Under the pieces are notes generated by a model. The model was not told the DNA's origin. It saw nothing but the letters and a program-made list of their open reading frames with translations, and did not search any database. Positions 17,931 through 26,454 of a stretch of 64,000 bases of DNA are shown here, in pieces. Numbering within the stretch: position 1 is the stretch's first letter; every line of letters starts with the position of its first letter. Both the position numbers and the translations under genes were made by a program. Source of the stretch: Sulfurovum sp. NBC37-1 (GTDB lineage: Bacteria; Campylobacterota; Campylobacteria; Campylobacterales; Sulfurovaceae). Location of the stretch: positions 310,001-374,000 of the forward strand of contig NC_009663.1 of assembly GCF_000010345.1 (NCBI RefSeq), read 5' to 3'.

Positions 17931-18725
17931 ATGAAACAGATGTTTCTTGCCGTTTGGGCATACCGATTCTTTATTGTCTCTTCCATACAGACTGAGTTTC
18001 GATCCCGATTTGCCCGTAGTAAATTCGGCGGCTTCTGGATGGTTCTGCATCCTTTGGCACAAGTCCTGATATATGCACTCATACTTTCACAAATTATGAA
18101 AGCAAAATTTCCAGGAGTAGAAACACAATACGCATATCCCATTTACATACTTTCAGGAATGCTTGCATGGACACTCTTTTCAGAGATCCTGAATCGCTCA
18201 TTAAATGTTTTTATCAGTAATGGAAATCTTCTCAAAAAAATGTCTTTTCCTAAGCTGGCACTACCTCTTATTACCTTAGGTATCTCTCTTATAAACTTTT
18301 TTATTTTTACAGTCATGATGTTTATTGTTTTTGGCTTTTTGGGACACCTTCCCTATCATGCCTTGTATTGGCTTCCACTCTTGACACTTATCACTCTTGC
18401 ATTGGCAACAGGTATAGGGCTGTTTCTGGGAACCCTCAATGTTTTCATAAGGGACATAGCCCAAATGATGGAGATCATCATGCAATTCTGGTTTTGGCTG
18501 ACGCCCGTCGTCTACATGATCTCCATTGTGCCCGAAAAATATCATGTACTTTTTCTTATTAATCCCATGACAGGCATTGTTACTGGATTTCAAAGTATCC
18601 TGCTTTACGATAAAGCACCTGACCTCTCACTATTGGTTTATCCTACCCTTTTTGCGCTTATCAGTATGCTGCTTGCGATGGTGGTATTCTATAAGGCACG
18701 AGAAGAAATGACGGACGTGCTATGA
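17931..18725 (+). CDS. wzm: Polysaccharide ABC exporter, permease (Wzm-like)
   Basis: A 264-residue ABC-2 permease with six membrane spans. FRSRFARSKFGGFWMVLHPL near the N terminus and the later NVFIRDIAQM and QFWFWLTPVVY are the usual Wzm/TagG/KpsM landmarks. It would move a lipid-linked polysaccharide across the inner membrane with the next gene product. It overlaps wzt by four bases. Confidence 0.92.
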   Translation: MKQMFLAVWAYRFFIVSSIQTEFRSRFARSKFGGFWMVLHPLAQVLIYALILSQIMKAKFPGVETQYAYPIYILSGMLAWTLFSEILNRSLNVFISNGNLLKKMSFPKLALPLITLGISLINFFIFTVMMFIVFGFLGHLPYHALYWLPLLTLITLALATGIGLFLGTLNVFIRDIAQMMEIIMQFWFWLTPVVYMISIVPEKYHVLFLINPMTGIVTGFQSILLYDKAPDLSLLVYPTLFALISMLLAMVVFYKAREEMTDVL

Positions 18726-19948
18726 AACTAGTATTAAAAGTAAGCAATATCAGTAAATTTTTTAAAGAATATAAAAGTGAATGGTATCGTATAGCCTCAT
18801 GGTTTGGATTTAATTTTAAACCAATCGAAGTGCATCACATTCTCAAGAAAATAGATTTCACAATTGCACCGGGTGAATCTGTCGGAATAGTAGGACAAAA
18901 CGGTGCCGGGAAAAGTACACTTCTTAAGATCATTACAGGCACACTCAAACCCTCCGGAGGAACTGTTGAGGTCAATGGCAGGATTTCCGCCATTCTTGAA
19001 TTGGGTATGGGGTTTAATTCCGACCTGACAGGGCGGCAAAATGTCTACCATTCAGCCGGCCTCATGGGATACAGTGTAGAACAAATAGATAAAGTAATCG
19101 CAGATATTGAAAGTTTTACTGAGATCGGTGAATATTTTGATCAACCGGTTAGAACATACTCCAGCGGCATGCAGATGCGTGTTGCTTTCGGGGTAGCAAC
19201 CATGTACAGACCGGAAATCCTCATAGTAGACGAAGCACTATCGGTAGGTGATACCTATTTCCAGCATAAAAGTTTTGAGCGTATCCGTGAATTTCAAAAA
19301 CAGGGTACAACATTGCTGATAGTCTCTCATGACAAAGGAGCGATTCAGGCCATTTGTAACAGGGCTATCTTGCTTGAAAAAGGTGTAGTCATCAAAGATG
19401 GAGACCCTGAAGCAATTATGGATTTCTACAATGCGCTTATTGCGCAAAAAGAAAACAGCACGATCAAACAAGTGGTTAGAGAGGATGGAAAGACGGAAAC
19501 AATATCGGGAACAGGTGAAGTCAGTATTGAAAATGCACAACTCTGCAATGCACACAACGAACCCGTTGAGTATATCAACGTAGGCGAGGATGTGACACTT
19601 AAAGTGGATATATCTGTACATAAAGATATCCCGCAGCTTGTCCTGGGCTATTTGATTAAGGATAGGTTAGGCCAAGAAGTATTTGGGATAAATACCCATC
19701 ATCTTGAGCATACTCTAAACAATGTCCCTCAAGGGGAAAAGATAGAATTCAATTTTGCATTTCCAATGAATGTAGGTGTGGGATCATATGCAATTTCACT
19801 TGCCGCACATGCACAAGACACACATCTTGAAACAAATTACGAATGGAAAGATCAGGCATTACTCTTCAATGTGATCAATATCGACAAAAAAGAATTTGTC
19901 GGTCTCTCGTGGATTGAACCAAAAATAGAGGTACATTATGTTAACTGA
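18722..19948 (+). CDS. wzt: Polysaccharide ABC exporter, ATPase with glycan-binding C-terminal domain (Wzt-like)
   Basis: A 408-residue ATPase. Walker A is GQNGAGKST, the signature YSSGMQMRV, Walker B ILIVDEALSVGD, with IVSHD. Residues of about 260-408 form a separate beta-rich domain, as in the Wzt proteins that recognise a capped O-chain end. That matches the methyltransferase gene that overlaps its stop by 11 bases, since a methyl cap is what such domains bind in E. coli O8/O9a. Confidence 0.92.
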   Translation: MKLVLKVSNISKFFKEYKSEWYRIASWFGFNFKPIEVHHILKKIDFTIAPGESVGIVGQNGAGKSTLLKIITGTLKPSGGTVEVNGRISAILELGMGFNSDLTGRQNVYHSAGLMGYSVEQIDKVIADIESFTEIGEYFDQPVRTYSSGMQMRVAFGVATMYRPEILIVDEALSVGDTYFQHKSFERIREFQKQGTTLLIVSHDKGAIQAICNRAILLEKGVVIKDGDPEAIMDFYNALIAQKENSTIKQVVREDGKTETISGTGEVSIENAQLCNAHNEPVEYINVGEDVTLKVDISVHKDIPQLVLGYLIKDRLGQEVFGINTHHLEHTLNNVPQGEKIEFNFAFPMNVGVGSYAISLAAHAQDTHLETNYEWKDQALLFNVINIDKKEFVGLSWIEPKIEVHYVN

Positions 19949-21140
19949 AAATTTTTACAGAGCATTTGAAGACAAATACAGAGGATCAAGAGGTATGATC
20001 AAAGAGCGTCTAAAAATATACCTTCCTTTTCTTTTTCCTTTAAAAGCACTATATCCCGATACCAGAGTACTTGATATTGGATGCGGTAGAGGAGAGTGGC
20101 TTGAGTTATTGAAAGAACATGCCATAGAGGCTGAAGGTATTGATTTTGATCAGGGAATGCTTAATGCCTGTCATGAGATAGGCCTTAAGGTTCGACAAGG
20201 TGATGGAATTGCCTATCTCAAAGAACAGGCTGATGAAAGCCTACTTGCAATCAATGCATTTCATGTGGTTGAGCATATTTCTTTCGACCAGCTTCATGAC
20301 CTTGTGAATGAAGCACACCGTGTCCTGAAACCAGGCGGTCTGTTAATCCTGGAAACACCTAATCCCGAAAACATTAGAGTAGCGACGGAAACCTTTTATC
20401 TAGATCCAACACATATAAAACCTATTCCTTCCCAACTCTTGTCATTTTTACCGGAGTTTTACGGTTATACGCGTACAAAAATAGTGAGGCTGCAGGAGTC
20501 CAGAGATCTTATAAACCAACAAAATATTAACTTATGGCAGGTTTTAGACGGGGCAAGCCCCGACTATGCAATTATTGCACAAAAAAATGCTGCGGTGGAG
20601 ACACTGAAACAATTCGATGAACTTTTTTCAAAAGATTTTGGAATTTCTTTAAATCTGCTGACGGAAAGATTTGAAAATCGTTTTCAATACATGGAGGCCA
20701 AAGCAACACAGGCAGAAGCCAAAGCAACACAGGCAGAAGCCAAAGCAACACAGGCAGAAGCCAATTTTCACATGCTTCTCAATAGTCGCTCCTGGAAGAT
20801 CACAAAGCCCTTACGTAGTACAGTAAAAATTGCGAGAGAGTTTAAAACAAGTGCAAAGCACTGGGTAACTTTTTCATCAGATAGCATACCCCAAAAAGCA
20901 CTTTTTTCATTACTTGAAACTATCAGATACCAAATTCAAAAACATCCCAGACTTGCGTTAAATATGAAAAATATTTTATTTAAAATACCAGGTCTCAGAA
21001 AGAAGATCAAACAACTTTTCCATAATCAGGCAAACCACAAGAAGATATGTATTGAATCTCCTAAATTGTTTATTCCCGATACTCAAACCATATCTTCAGA
21101 TCTTAAAAAATCAATAAAAAAGCATAAGGAAGAAAAATGA
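19938..21140 (+). CDS. SAM methyltransferase with heptad-repeat coiled coil (WbdD-like chain terminator candidate)
   Basis: A 400-residue protein. Residues 1-230 are a class I methyltransferase with motif I VLDIGCGRGEWLELL (44-58) and FHVVEHI. FYRAFEDKYRGSR at the start is typical of methyltransferases in Wzm/Wzt loci. Residues 254-274 are three exact copies of AKATQAE, one heptad each, coded by three exact 21-base repeats. Then comes LNSRSWKITKPLR and a basic tail that may contact membrane. Unlike E. coli WbdD there is no kinase domain. A cap-and-ruler role is inference from order and architecture. Confidence 0.82.
   Translation: MLTENFYRAFEDKYRGSRGMIKERLKIYLPFLFPLKALYPDTRVLDIGCGRGEWLELLKEHAIEAEGIDFDQGMLNACHEIGLKVRQGDGIAYLKEQADESLLAINAFHVVEHISFDQLHDLVNEAHRVLKPGGLLILETPNPENIRVATETFYLDPTHIKPIPSQLLSFLPEFYGYTRTKIVRLQESRDLINQQNINLWQVLDGASPDYAIIAQKNAAVETLKQFDELFSKDFGISLNLLTERFENRFQYMEAKATQAEAKATQAEAKATQAEANFHMLLNSRSWKITKPLRSTVKIAREFKTSAKHWVTFSSDSIPQKALFSLLETIRYQIQKHPRLALNMKNILFKIPGLRKKIKQLFHNQANHKKICIESPKLFIPDTQTISSDLKKSIKKHKEEK
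20697..20759 (+). repeat. Three exact 21-bp tandem repeats coding a coiled-coil heptad
   Basis: The unit GCCAAAGCAACACAGGCAGAA occurs at 20697-20717, 20718-20738 and 20739-20759, in frame, and is followed by a partial GCC. Each unit codes AKATQAE. Gain or loss of a unit keeps the reading frame and changes the helix by exactly one heptad. Confidence 0.95.
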
Positions 21141-24055
21141 AACGTCTCATACTTCATCTTACTGAAACTCTACTTATGTCATTTCAGGAAAATGAACAAA
21201 CAAAAAATCTTAATTCCTTTACTGCTTATATTGATAAACTTTATAGAAAATATGATTTATGGATTATCTGCAATGCCGCATTTCCGCAAAGCATTATTAC
21301 CATACGTCATAATCTAAGAGGTTTACTTCCACAAGATCGCATCCTTGTTTTTCATCTTCCTTTTCAAAACAGCATAAACCCCTTTGAAAAAGAAGTCAAT
21401 CATCTCATTGAAGAATATTTCCTTTCACAGCTACATCCTGAAATTATACTTCATATGGATCATTCCCATATAGGGGGTACATCCTCCGGCTGCCAAGTTT
21501 CCGTAAGCAGAGCAAAAATGAGAAAGGTGCCTTCAGACCATAAGGTTCAACCAAAACCGTCACTGGCCTATTTCTCTCCTATACCACCAGTAAAAAGTGG
21601 TATTGCACATTACAGCAAAGAACTTCTCCCGCATATCAGCAAATACTACGACATTACTCTGGTTATAGATCCAATAACAACACAACTTGCAAATAAAAAG
21701 GGACCCTATAAAATTCTATCTGTCGATGCTTTTAAGGAACAATACGAGAATTTTGACAGAATTCTCTATCATTTTGGAAACAGTTCTTATCATAGTTATA
21801 TGTGGCCACTTTTAAAAGACTATCCGGGTATAGTAGTTTTGCACGACTTCTTCCTTAGTGGATTACTCTCCTATGAAGAGTTTGCTAACGGTAAAACCGT
21901 CTGGACAGAACAACTCTTCAAATCTCATGGATATCACGCACTTCAGATGCGCTTTGACGATGACAAAATAGAAGAACTCAAATACCGATACCCCTGCAAC
22001 TATGAGATACTACAATATGCAACAGGTATTGTGGTTCATTCAGAATATGCAAAAAATCTTGCCAATGACTGGTATAATCCCCATCCGCTTAACAGGTGGA
22101 GTACTGTACCGCTTCTGCGAGAACCGGTAACAGAAAGAGACAAAAAAAATTCCCGAGCATTTCTTTCACTGCCTGAAGACGCACTTATCCTTTGCAGTTT
22201 TGGTATTCTCAATGCTACCAAACTCAATCACATGCTTATTCAAGCTTTTTTAAAGTCATACCTGTCTGGGATTCCAAACTGCTATCTTGTCTTTGTCGGA
22301 GAAAATAAAAGTGGTGAATATGCAATAAAACTTGAAGAAATTATCAAAGCATCAGGCCTCAAAAAACAGATTATAATTACTGGATGGGTCGATGATAATA
22401 CATTTCATCACTATCTCAGCGCTACAGATATAGGTATACAGTTGCGTACCGCATCACGAGGAGAATCCTCTGCATCTGTACTTGACTGTATGAATTACGG
22501 CCTGGCAACTATTATCAATGCCAATGGTTCCATGGCGGAACTTCCCAAAGATGCAGTACTCATGCTTAATGATAATTTAACTATTGATGACCTGGTGGAT
22601 GCATTGGAAAAGCTGCAAAAAGATAAAAACTTTCGTACAGGCCTGGGGCAAAAAGCCAAAAGATATATTCAAGAATATCATAATCCTTTTATATGTGCCG
22701 AAAAATATCAGAAAACTATTGAGAAAAACTATACTAAACATAAAACTTATAATGATCTTATCAGCAAGTTGGCTAAGATGGAGCAAACCTCCACTGCTGT
22801 ATCTCAAGAATTAAATAAAATATCTGACTCAATTTCCCATTCAACCCTTCAAAAAATTACACAAACACAGTTACTTGTCGATGTTTCAGCCATTGTCCAA
22901 AATGATTTACGAACCGGCATAGAGCGTGTAGTACGGGCCCAACTTCTTGAATTGATAGCTATTACGCCTGATACTGTCAGGGTTGAGCCGGTCTATCTTT
23001 CGGAAGAGAACGGTTTGCACTATCGTTATGCACCTGCTTTTACTGCAAATATATTAAATATTCCTGTTCACATCAGGGAAGAAGTAGTAGACGTCAAAAA
23101 CGGTGATATCTTTTATGGTCTAGATTTTTATAGAGATGGTGTCATAAAAGCAGCAGAAAGCGGTATTTTTACTCATTGGGCAGCAAAAGGTGTTACCATA
23201 AATTTTGCTGTCTACGACCTTTTACCTATACGCTATCCACATTTTTTTCCTGAGGGAACTTCGGACCTCCACAGCAAATGGCTCGAAGCGATTGTACCTG
23301 TTTCAGACACCCTCGTCTGCATTTCAAATACAGTTGCCAACGAACTAAAAACATGGATATCTTCTTATCTTCCTGAAACATTGGAGAAAAATATTCATAT
23401 CGAAACAGTACATCTTGGATCTGACATCACTGCATCAGCTCCTACAGAAGAATTGCCAGACAATGCTAAAGAGACCCTTGATCAAATTGGCACAAAGACA
23501 ACTTTTTTAATGGTTGGGACCATCGAGCCAAGAAAAGGACACCTCCAGGTTCTTGCTGCATTTGAATTGCTCTGGGAGAAGCAGGAGGATATCCATCTTG
23601 TCATTATCGGCTCAGAAGGATGGAAAAGCCTTCCCGATTCTGATCGCAGAACAATCCCTGAAACCATAAATAAAATCAAAAACCATCCCCAGTTAGGCAA
23701 AAAACTGTTTTGGTTTGAAAAAGCCAGTGATCTTTTCCTGGAAACACTTTATCGACAGTCCGATGCCCTCATTGCGGCCAGTGAGGATGAAGGTTTTGGG
23801 CTTCCCCTTATTGAAGCTGCACATTATACACTTCCAATTATTGCTAGAGACATCCCTGTATTCAAAGAAGTAGCTTCCCGGCATGCATTCTATTTCCCGA
23901 ACGATAATGAACCTTTAACGCTCTCAAATGCGATTATTGAATGGCTGAACAGCTATCGTAACGGTGGTCACATCCTTTCTGAAGAGATGAATTATATCAG
24001 CTGGGAAGAGAATGCCCAGAGAGTCATTGACCTTCTGCTCAGTAATGGCCGCTAA
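21137..24055 (+). CDS. Twin GT4 glycosyltransferase (972 aa)
   Basis: Two glycosyltransferase modules in one protein. The first (about residues 145-545) starts LAYFSPIPPVKSGIAHYS and has the donor-site pattern RGESSASVLDCMNYG. The second (about 575-970) starts LLVDVSAIVQNDLRTGIERVVR and has GTIEPRKGHLQVL and SEDEGFGLPLIEAA, the EX7E motif. The first 140 residues are less clear. Multi-module enzymes of this kind (WbdA, WbpX) polymerise mannose or rhamnose chains in ABC-dependent O-antigen loci. It overlaps its neighbours at both ends. Confidence 0.88.
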   Translation: MKRLILHLTETLLMSFQENEQTKNLNSFTAYIDKLYRKYDLWIICNAAFPQSIITIRHNLRGLLPQDRILVFHLPFQNSINPFEKEVNHLIEEYFLSQLHPEIILHMDHSHIGGTSSGCQVSVSRAKMRKVPSDHKVQPKPSLAYFSPIPPVKSGIAHYSKELLPHISKYYDITLVIDPITTQLANKKGPYKILSVDAFKEQYENFDRILYHFGNSSYHSYMWPLLKDYPGIVVLHDFFLSGLLSYEEFANGKTVWTEQLFKSHGYHALQMRFDDDKIEELKYRYPCNYEILQYATGIVVHSEYAKNLANDWYNPHPLNRWSTVPLLREPVTERDKKNSRAFLSLPEDALILCSFGILNATKLNHMLIQAFLKSYLSGIPNCYLVFVGENKSGEYAIKLEEIIKASGLKKQIIITGWVDDNTFHHYLSATDIGIQLRTASRGESSASVLDCMNYGLATIINANGSMAELPKDAVLMLNDNLTIDDLVDALEKLQKDKNFRTGLGQKAKRYIQEYHNPFICAEKYQKTIEKNYTKHKTYNDLISKLAKMEQTSTAVSQELNKISDSISHSTLQKITQTQLLVDVSAIVQNDLRTGIERVVRAQLLELIAITPDTVRVEPVYLSEENGLHYRYAPAFTANILNIPVHIREEVVDVKNGDIFYGLDFYRDGVIKAAESGIFTHWAAKGVTINFAVYDLLPIRYPHFFPEGTSDLHSKWLEAIVPVSDTLVCISNTVANELKTWISSYLPETLEKNIHIETVHLGSDITASAPTEELPDNAKETLDQIGTKTTFLMVGTIEPRKGHLQVLAAFELLWEKQEDIHLVIIGSEGWKSLPDSDRRTIPETINKIKNHPQLGKKLFWFEKASDLFLETLYRQSDALIAASEDEGFGLPLIEAAHYTLPIIARDIPVFKEVASRHAFYFPNDNEPLTLSNAIIEWLNSYRNGGHILSEEMNYISWEENAQRVIDLLLSNGR

Positions 24056-25023
24056 TGTTCGGATACCTCAGGTTTACACTGGCCTTTTTTGTTATGCTGT
24101 CTCATGTTGGGGTGAAAATATATGGAATGAATCCCGGAGTAACAGCTGTAGTTATCTTCTATATACTGGCAGGCTTTGTTGTCTCTCATCTTTACAGAGA
24201 TATCTTTTCAGACAAAAAGAAAGAACTTCTTTATTTTTATAAAGACAGAATACTGAGAATCTTTCCTCTCTATCTTTATGTTGTAGCCATTACACTTATT
24301 TTTCTTCTTGCTACCTCTTTTGGAAACCCTCTGTTTGAGCCTCTGCGTATGGTTGAGAATCTGCTAATCATACCGTTGAACTATTATATGTACATAGACA
24401 GCACAATCCTTCAGGATCCCAAATGGTGCCTTGTCCCTCCTGCATGGTCTTTGGGAACGGAACTTCAGGCCTATATACTTCTGCCGCTTGCGCTCGTATT
24501 CAGACAAGTAAAGTTTGCTTTGTTCATAATTACTTACAGCGTATATACTTTGGCCAATTTCTCTTTTCTTCAGCCCGATTATTTCGGCTACAGACTGATA
24601 GCAGGAGTCTTTTTTATCTTTTTACTTGGCGTTTCCATTCATAAAAATGAAAAAGAAGATCGCTATATTCTGATTTCTACAGTGATTGTAACGATTTTAT
24701 TTGTAATTATATCTATATGGGTAGGTTCATTTGGCCAGGCATTTAGCCGGGAAACCTTTATAGGCATAACCGTAGGGGTACCCCTTGTATTTGCCATTTC
24801 AAAGATAAAAAACAACTTCCCGCTGAATGCTCTTTTAGGCTCCTTATCCTACGCTTTGTTTCTTACACATTTTTTATCTATCTGGATACTGAAATATCTA
24901 AAAATAATGCCATCTCAGACCTTTGTGTATATACTTGAAGTACTAAGCATCTCTCTTTTTTTCTCATTCATTGGCGTCTTTTTCATAGAAGAGTATTTTA
25001 GAAAAAAAAGGATTAAAAAATGA
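24055..25023 (+). CDS. Acyltransferase 3 family membrane protein (OafA-like)
   Basis: A 322-residue protein with about ten membrane spans. YLRFTLAFFVMLSHVG with the catalytic-type histidine, the RILRIFPLY arginines and PPAWSLGTELQAY are the acyltransferase 3 pattern. Members acetylate sugars of O-antigen or capsule. Its start shares one base with the stop of the preceding gene (TAATG), so it belongs to the same operon and probably O-acylates the exported chain. Confidence 0.87.
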   Translation: MFGYLRFTLAFFVMLSHVGVKIYGMNPGVTAVVIFYILAGFVVSHLYRDIFSDKKKELLYFYKDRILRIFPLYLYVVAITLIFLLATSFGNPLFEPLRMVENLLIIPLNYYMYIDSTILQDPKWCLVPPAWSLGTELQAYILLPLALVFRQVKFALFIITYSVYTLANFSFLQPDYFGYRLIAGVFFIFLLGVSIHKNEKEDRYILISTVIVTILFVIISIWVGSFGQAFSRETFIGITVGVPLVFAISKIKNNFPLNALLGSLSYALFLTHFLSIWILKYLKIMPSQTFVYILEVLSISLFFSFIGVFFIEEYFRKKRIKK

Positions 25024-25077
25024 TTTTTCGTTATTGTTTCAAGTTCTGTTTTTGTACATCCATCTCTTTTTTTCATC

Positions 25078-25097
25078 AAAACAATATATATTGTTTT
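25078..25097. promoter_or_regulatory. 20-bp perfect palindrome, candidate operator
   Basis: AAAACAATAT followed at once by ATATTGTTTT, an exact 10+10 palindrome. It ends one base before the TATAAT box at 25099-25104, so a bound protein would cover the -35 to -15 zone. It is too AT-rich for a strong terminator hairpin. I know no regulator for it. Confidence 0.55.
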
Positions 25098-25098
25098 G

Positions 25099-25104
25099 TA
25101 TAAT
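25099..25104 (+). promoter_or_regulatory. -10 box of the UbiA-GtrA-DprE operon
   Basis: TATAAT preceded by TTG, in TTTTGTATAATAAGG, 74 bases before the ubiA-like start at 25178. This is the only clear promoter in the 154-base gap. AAGGAG precedes the start codon. Confidence 0.6.
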
Positions 25105-25177
25105 AAGGTATTAAATTTATTTAATTTAATGAGTAAAAAATTAGGTAATTCCCCCGCCAAATGAAGGAGCTTCTTCT

Positions 25178-26047
25178 ATGGATATACTATCTGTTGTAAA
25201 GCTCATGCGTCCTCATCAATATATTAAAAATCTATTTATATTCCTTCCACTCTTCTTTGCCATGAAAATTACAGATATTACTCTCTTATCCAACGCTTTT
25301 TTCGCTTTTATTGCTTTTTCTTTCACTGCGAGTGCCGTTTATACACTTAATGATTATCACGATATCCAAGAAGACAAACAACATCCAAAAAAGAAAAACC
25401 GGCCATTGGCATCTGGAGCCATTACAAAACCACAGGCTATTGCAATCATGGGAATATTATCTACACTGGGATTTCTGTTGATGACTGCATTGTCATGGGA
25501 AGCGGCAGGCATACTCCTTGCCTACGTAGTCATGAATATTGCCTACAGTTTCTACTTTAAACATATTGCAATTTTGGATGTCACTATCATCGCCATCGGT
25601 TTTGTATTGCGTCTTTTTATCGGATCGGCTGTTACGGATGTTCCTCTTTCCATGTGGATCGTTGTCATGACATTTCTTCTGGCTCTTTTCATGGCGTTGG
25701 CAAAACGCAGAGACGATGTACTTATCTATCTCGATACAGGTAAAAAAATGCGTAGGGTTATCGATGGATACAATCTCCAGTTTCTTGATACCGCAATGGC
25801 GATTATGGCTTCCGTGGTTATTGTTGCCTATACTATATACACCACATCTCCTGAAGTGGTGTATAGAACACAAAGTTCCTATCTTTATATTACTGCCCTT
25901 TTTGTCATTTTGGGTGTTATGCGCTATCTTCAGATAGCCTTTATACACAAAAATAGCGGTTCTCCAACCAAAATCATGCTCAAAGACCATTTTATGCAGC
26001 TTGTATTATTTGGGTGGATTATTACTTTTGCCTGGATCCTTTACTAA
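25178..26047 (+). CDS. UbiA-family prenyltransferase, polyprenyl-phosphate phosphoribosyltransferase type
   Basis: A 289-residue protein with eight or nine membrane spans. The first Asp-rich motif is NDYHDIQED at residues 58-66, followed by KKKNRPLASG. KLMRPHQYIKNLFIFLPLFF is characteristic of the DPPR-synthase branch (mycobacterial Rv3806c), not of quinone or haem enzymes. That branch moves 5-phosphoribose from PRPP to polyprenyl phosphate. The next three genes are the rest of the same pathway, which supports this reading. The GtrA-like start shares one base with its stop. Confidence 0.85.
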   Translation: MDILSVVKLMRPHQYIKNLFIFLPLFFAMKITDITLLSNAFFAFIAFSFTASAVYTLNDYHDIQEDKQHPKKKNRPLASGAITKPQAIAIMGILSTLGFLLMTALSWEAAGILLAYVVMNIAYSFYFKHIAILDVTIIAIGFVLRLFIGSAVTDVPLSMWIVVMTFLLALFMALAKRRDDVLIYLDTGKKMRRVIDGYNLQFLDTAMAIMASVVIVAYTIYTTSPEVVYRTQSSYLYITALFVILGVMRYLQIAFIHKNSGSPTKIMLKDHFMQLVLFGWIITFAWILY

Positions 26048-26454
26048 TGTTGGTCGCAAAGTATGGCATCTTTGCTCTAATCTCCACATTGGTCAATCTC
26101 TTTTTTCAATGGATGAGTTTTAGTGTCTACGATAGTTTCGGCTCACTTTATGTAGCGATGTTCGCTGGAACACTTGCAGGCTTGTTTGCCAAATATATAT
26201 TGGACAAAAAATGGATATTTTATCATACTCCAAAGGACAAAAAAGATGATGCCAGGAAATTTTTGCTGTACTCATTCATGGGCATATTCACCACCATTAT
26301 CTTCTGGGGAACGGAAATGGCTTTTTATTATCTTATATCTAATCCTAACGCCAAATATGCCGGTGCCGTTATTGGCCTGACTCTTGGCTATATCATCAAG
26401 TACTTTCTTGACAAAAAATATGTTTTTATCCATAAAAAAGAGGCAACAACATGA
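26047..26454 (+). CDS. GtrA-family membrane protein
   Basis: A 135-residue protein with four membrane spans. KYGIFALISTLVNLFFQW and two copies of a Y-x-LDKKW/YxF pattern (YILDKKWIF, YFLDKKYVF) fit GtrA. GtrA proteins are thought to flip or gate lipid-linked sugars; Rv3789 in the mycobacterial arabinose locus is one. I chose ATG 26047 (MLVAKYG), which overlaps the ubiA-like stop as TAATG, over an in-frame ATG at 26014. Confidence 0.85.
   Translation: MLVAKYGIFALISTLVNLFFQWMSFSVYDSFGSLYVAMFAGTLAGLFAKYILDKKWIFYHTPKDKKDDARKFLLYSFMGIFTTIIFWGTEMAFYYLISNPNAKYAGAVIGLTLGYIIKYFLDKKYVFIHKKEATT

Noticed and set aside
20697-20759. Short CRISPR-like array
   Set aside because: The repeats are directly adjacent with no spacers and lie in frame in a coding region.
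19938-21140. Full WbdD with kinase
   Set aside because: After the methyltransferase and the heptads I see no protein-kinase-like motifs; only the methyltransferase and rod are supported.
26014-26046. Earlier start for the GtrA-like gene
   Set aside because: It overlaps the UbiA end by 34 bases and adds a stretch without family match; TAATG coupling at 26047 is more natural.
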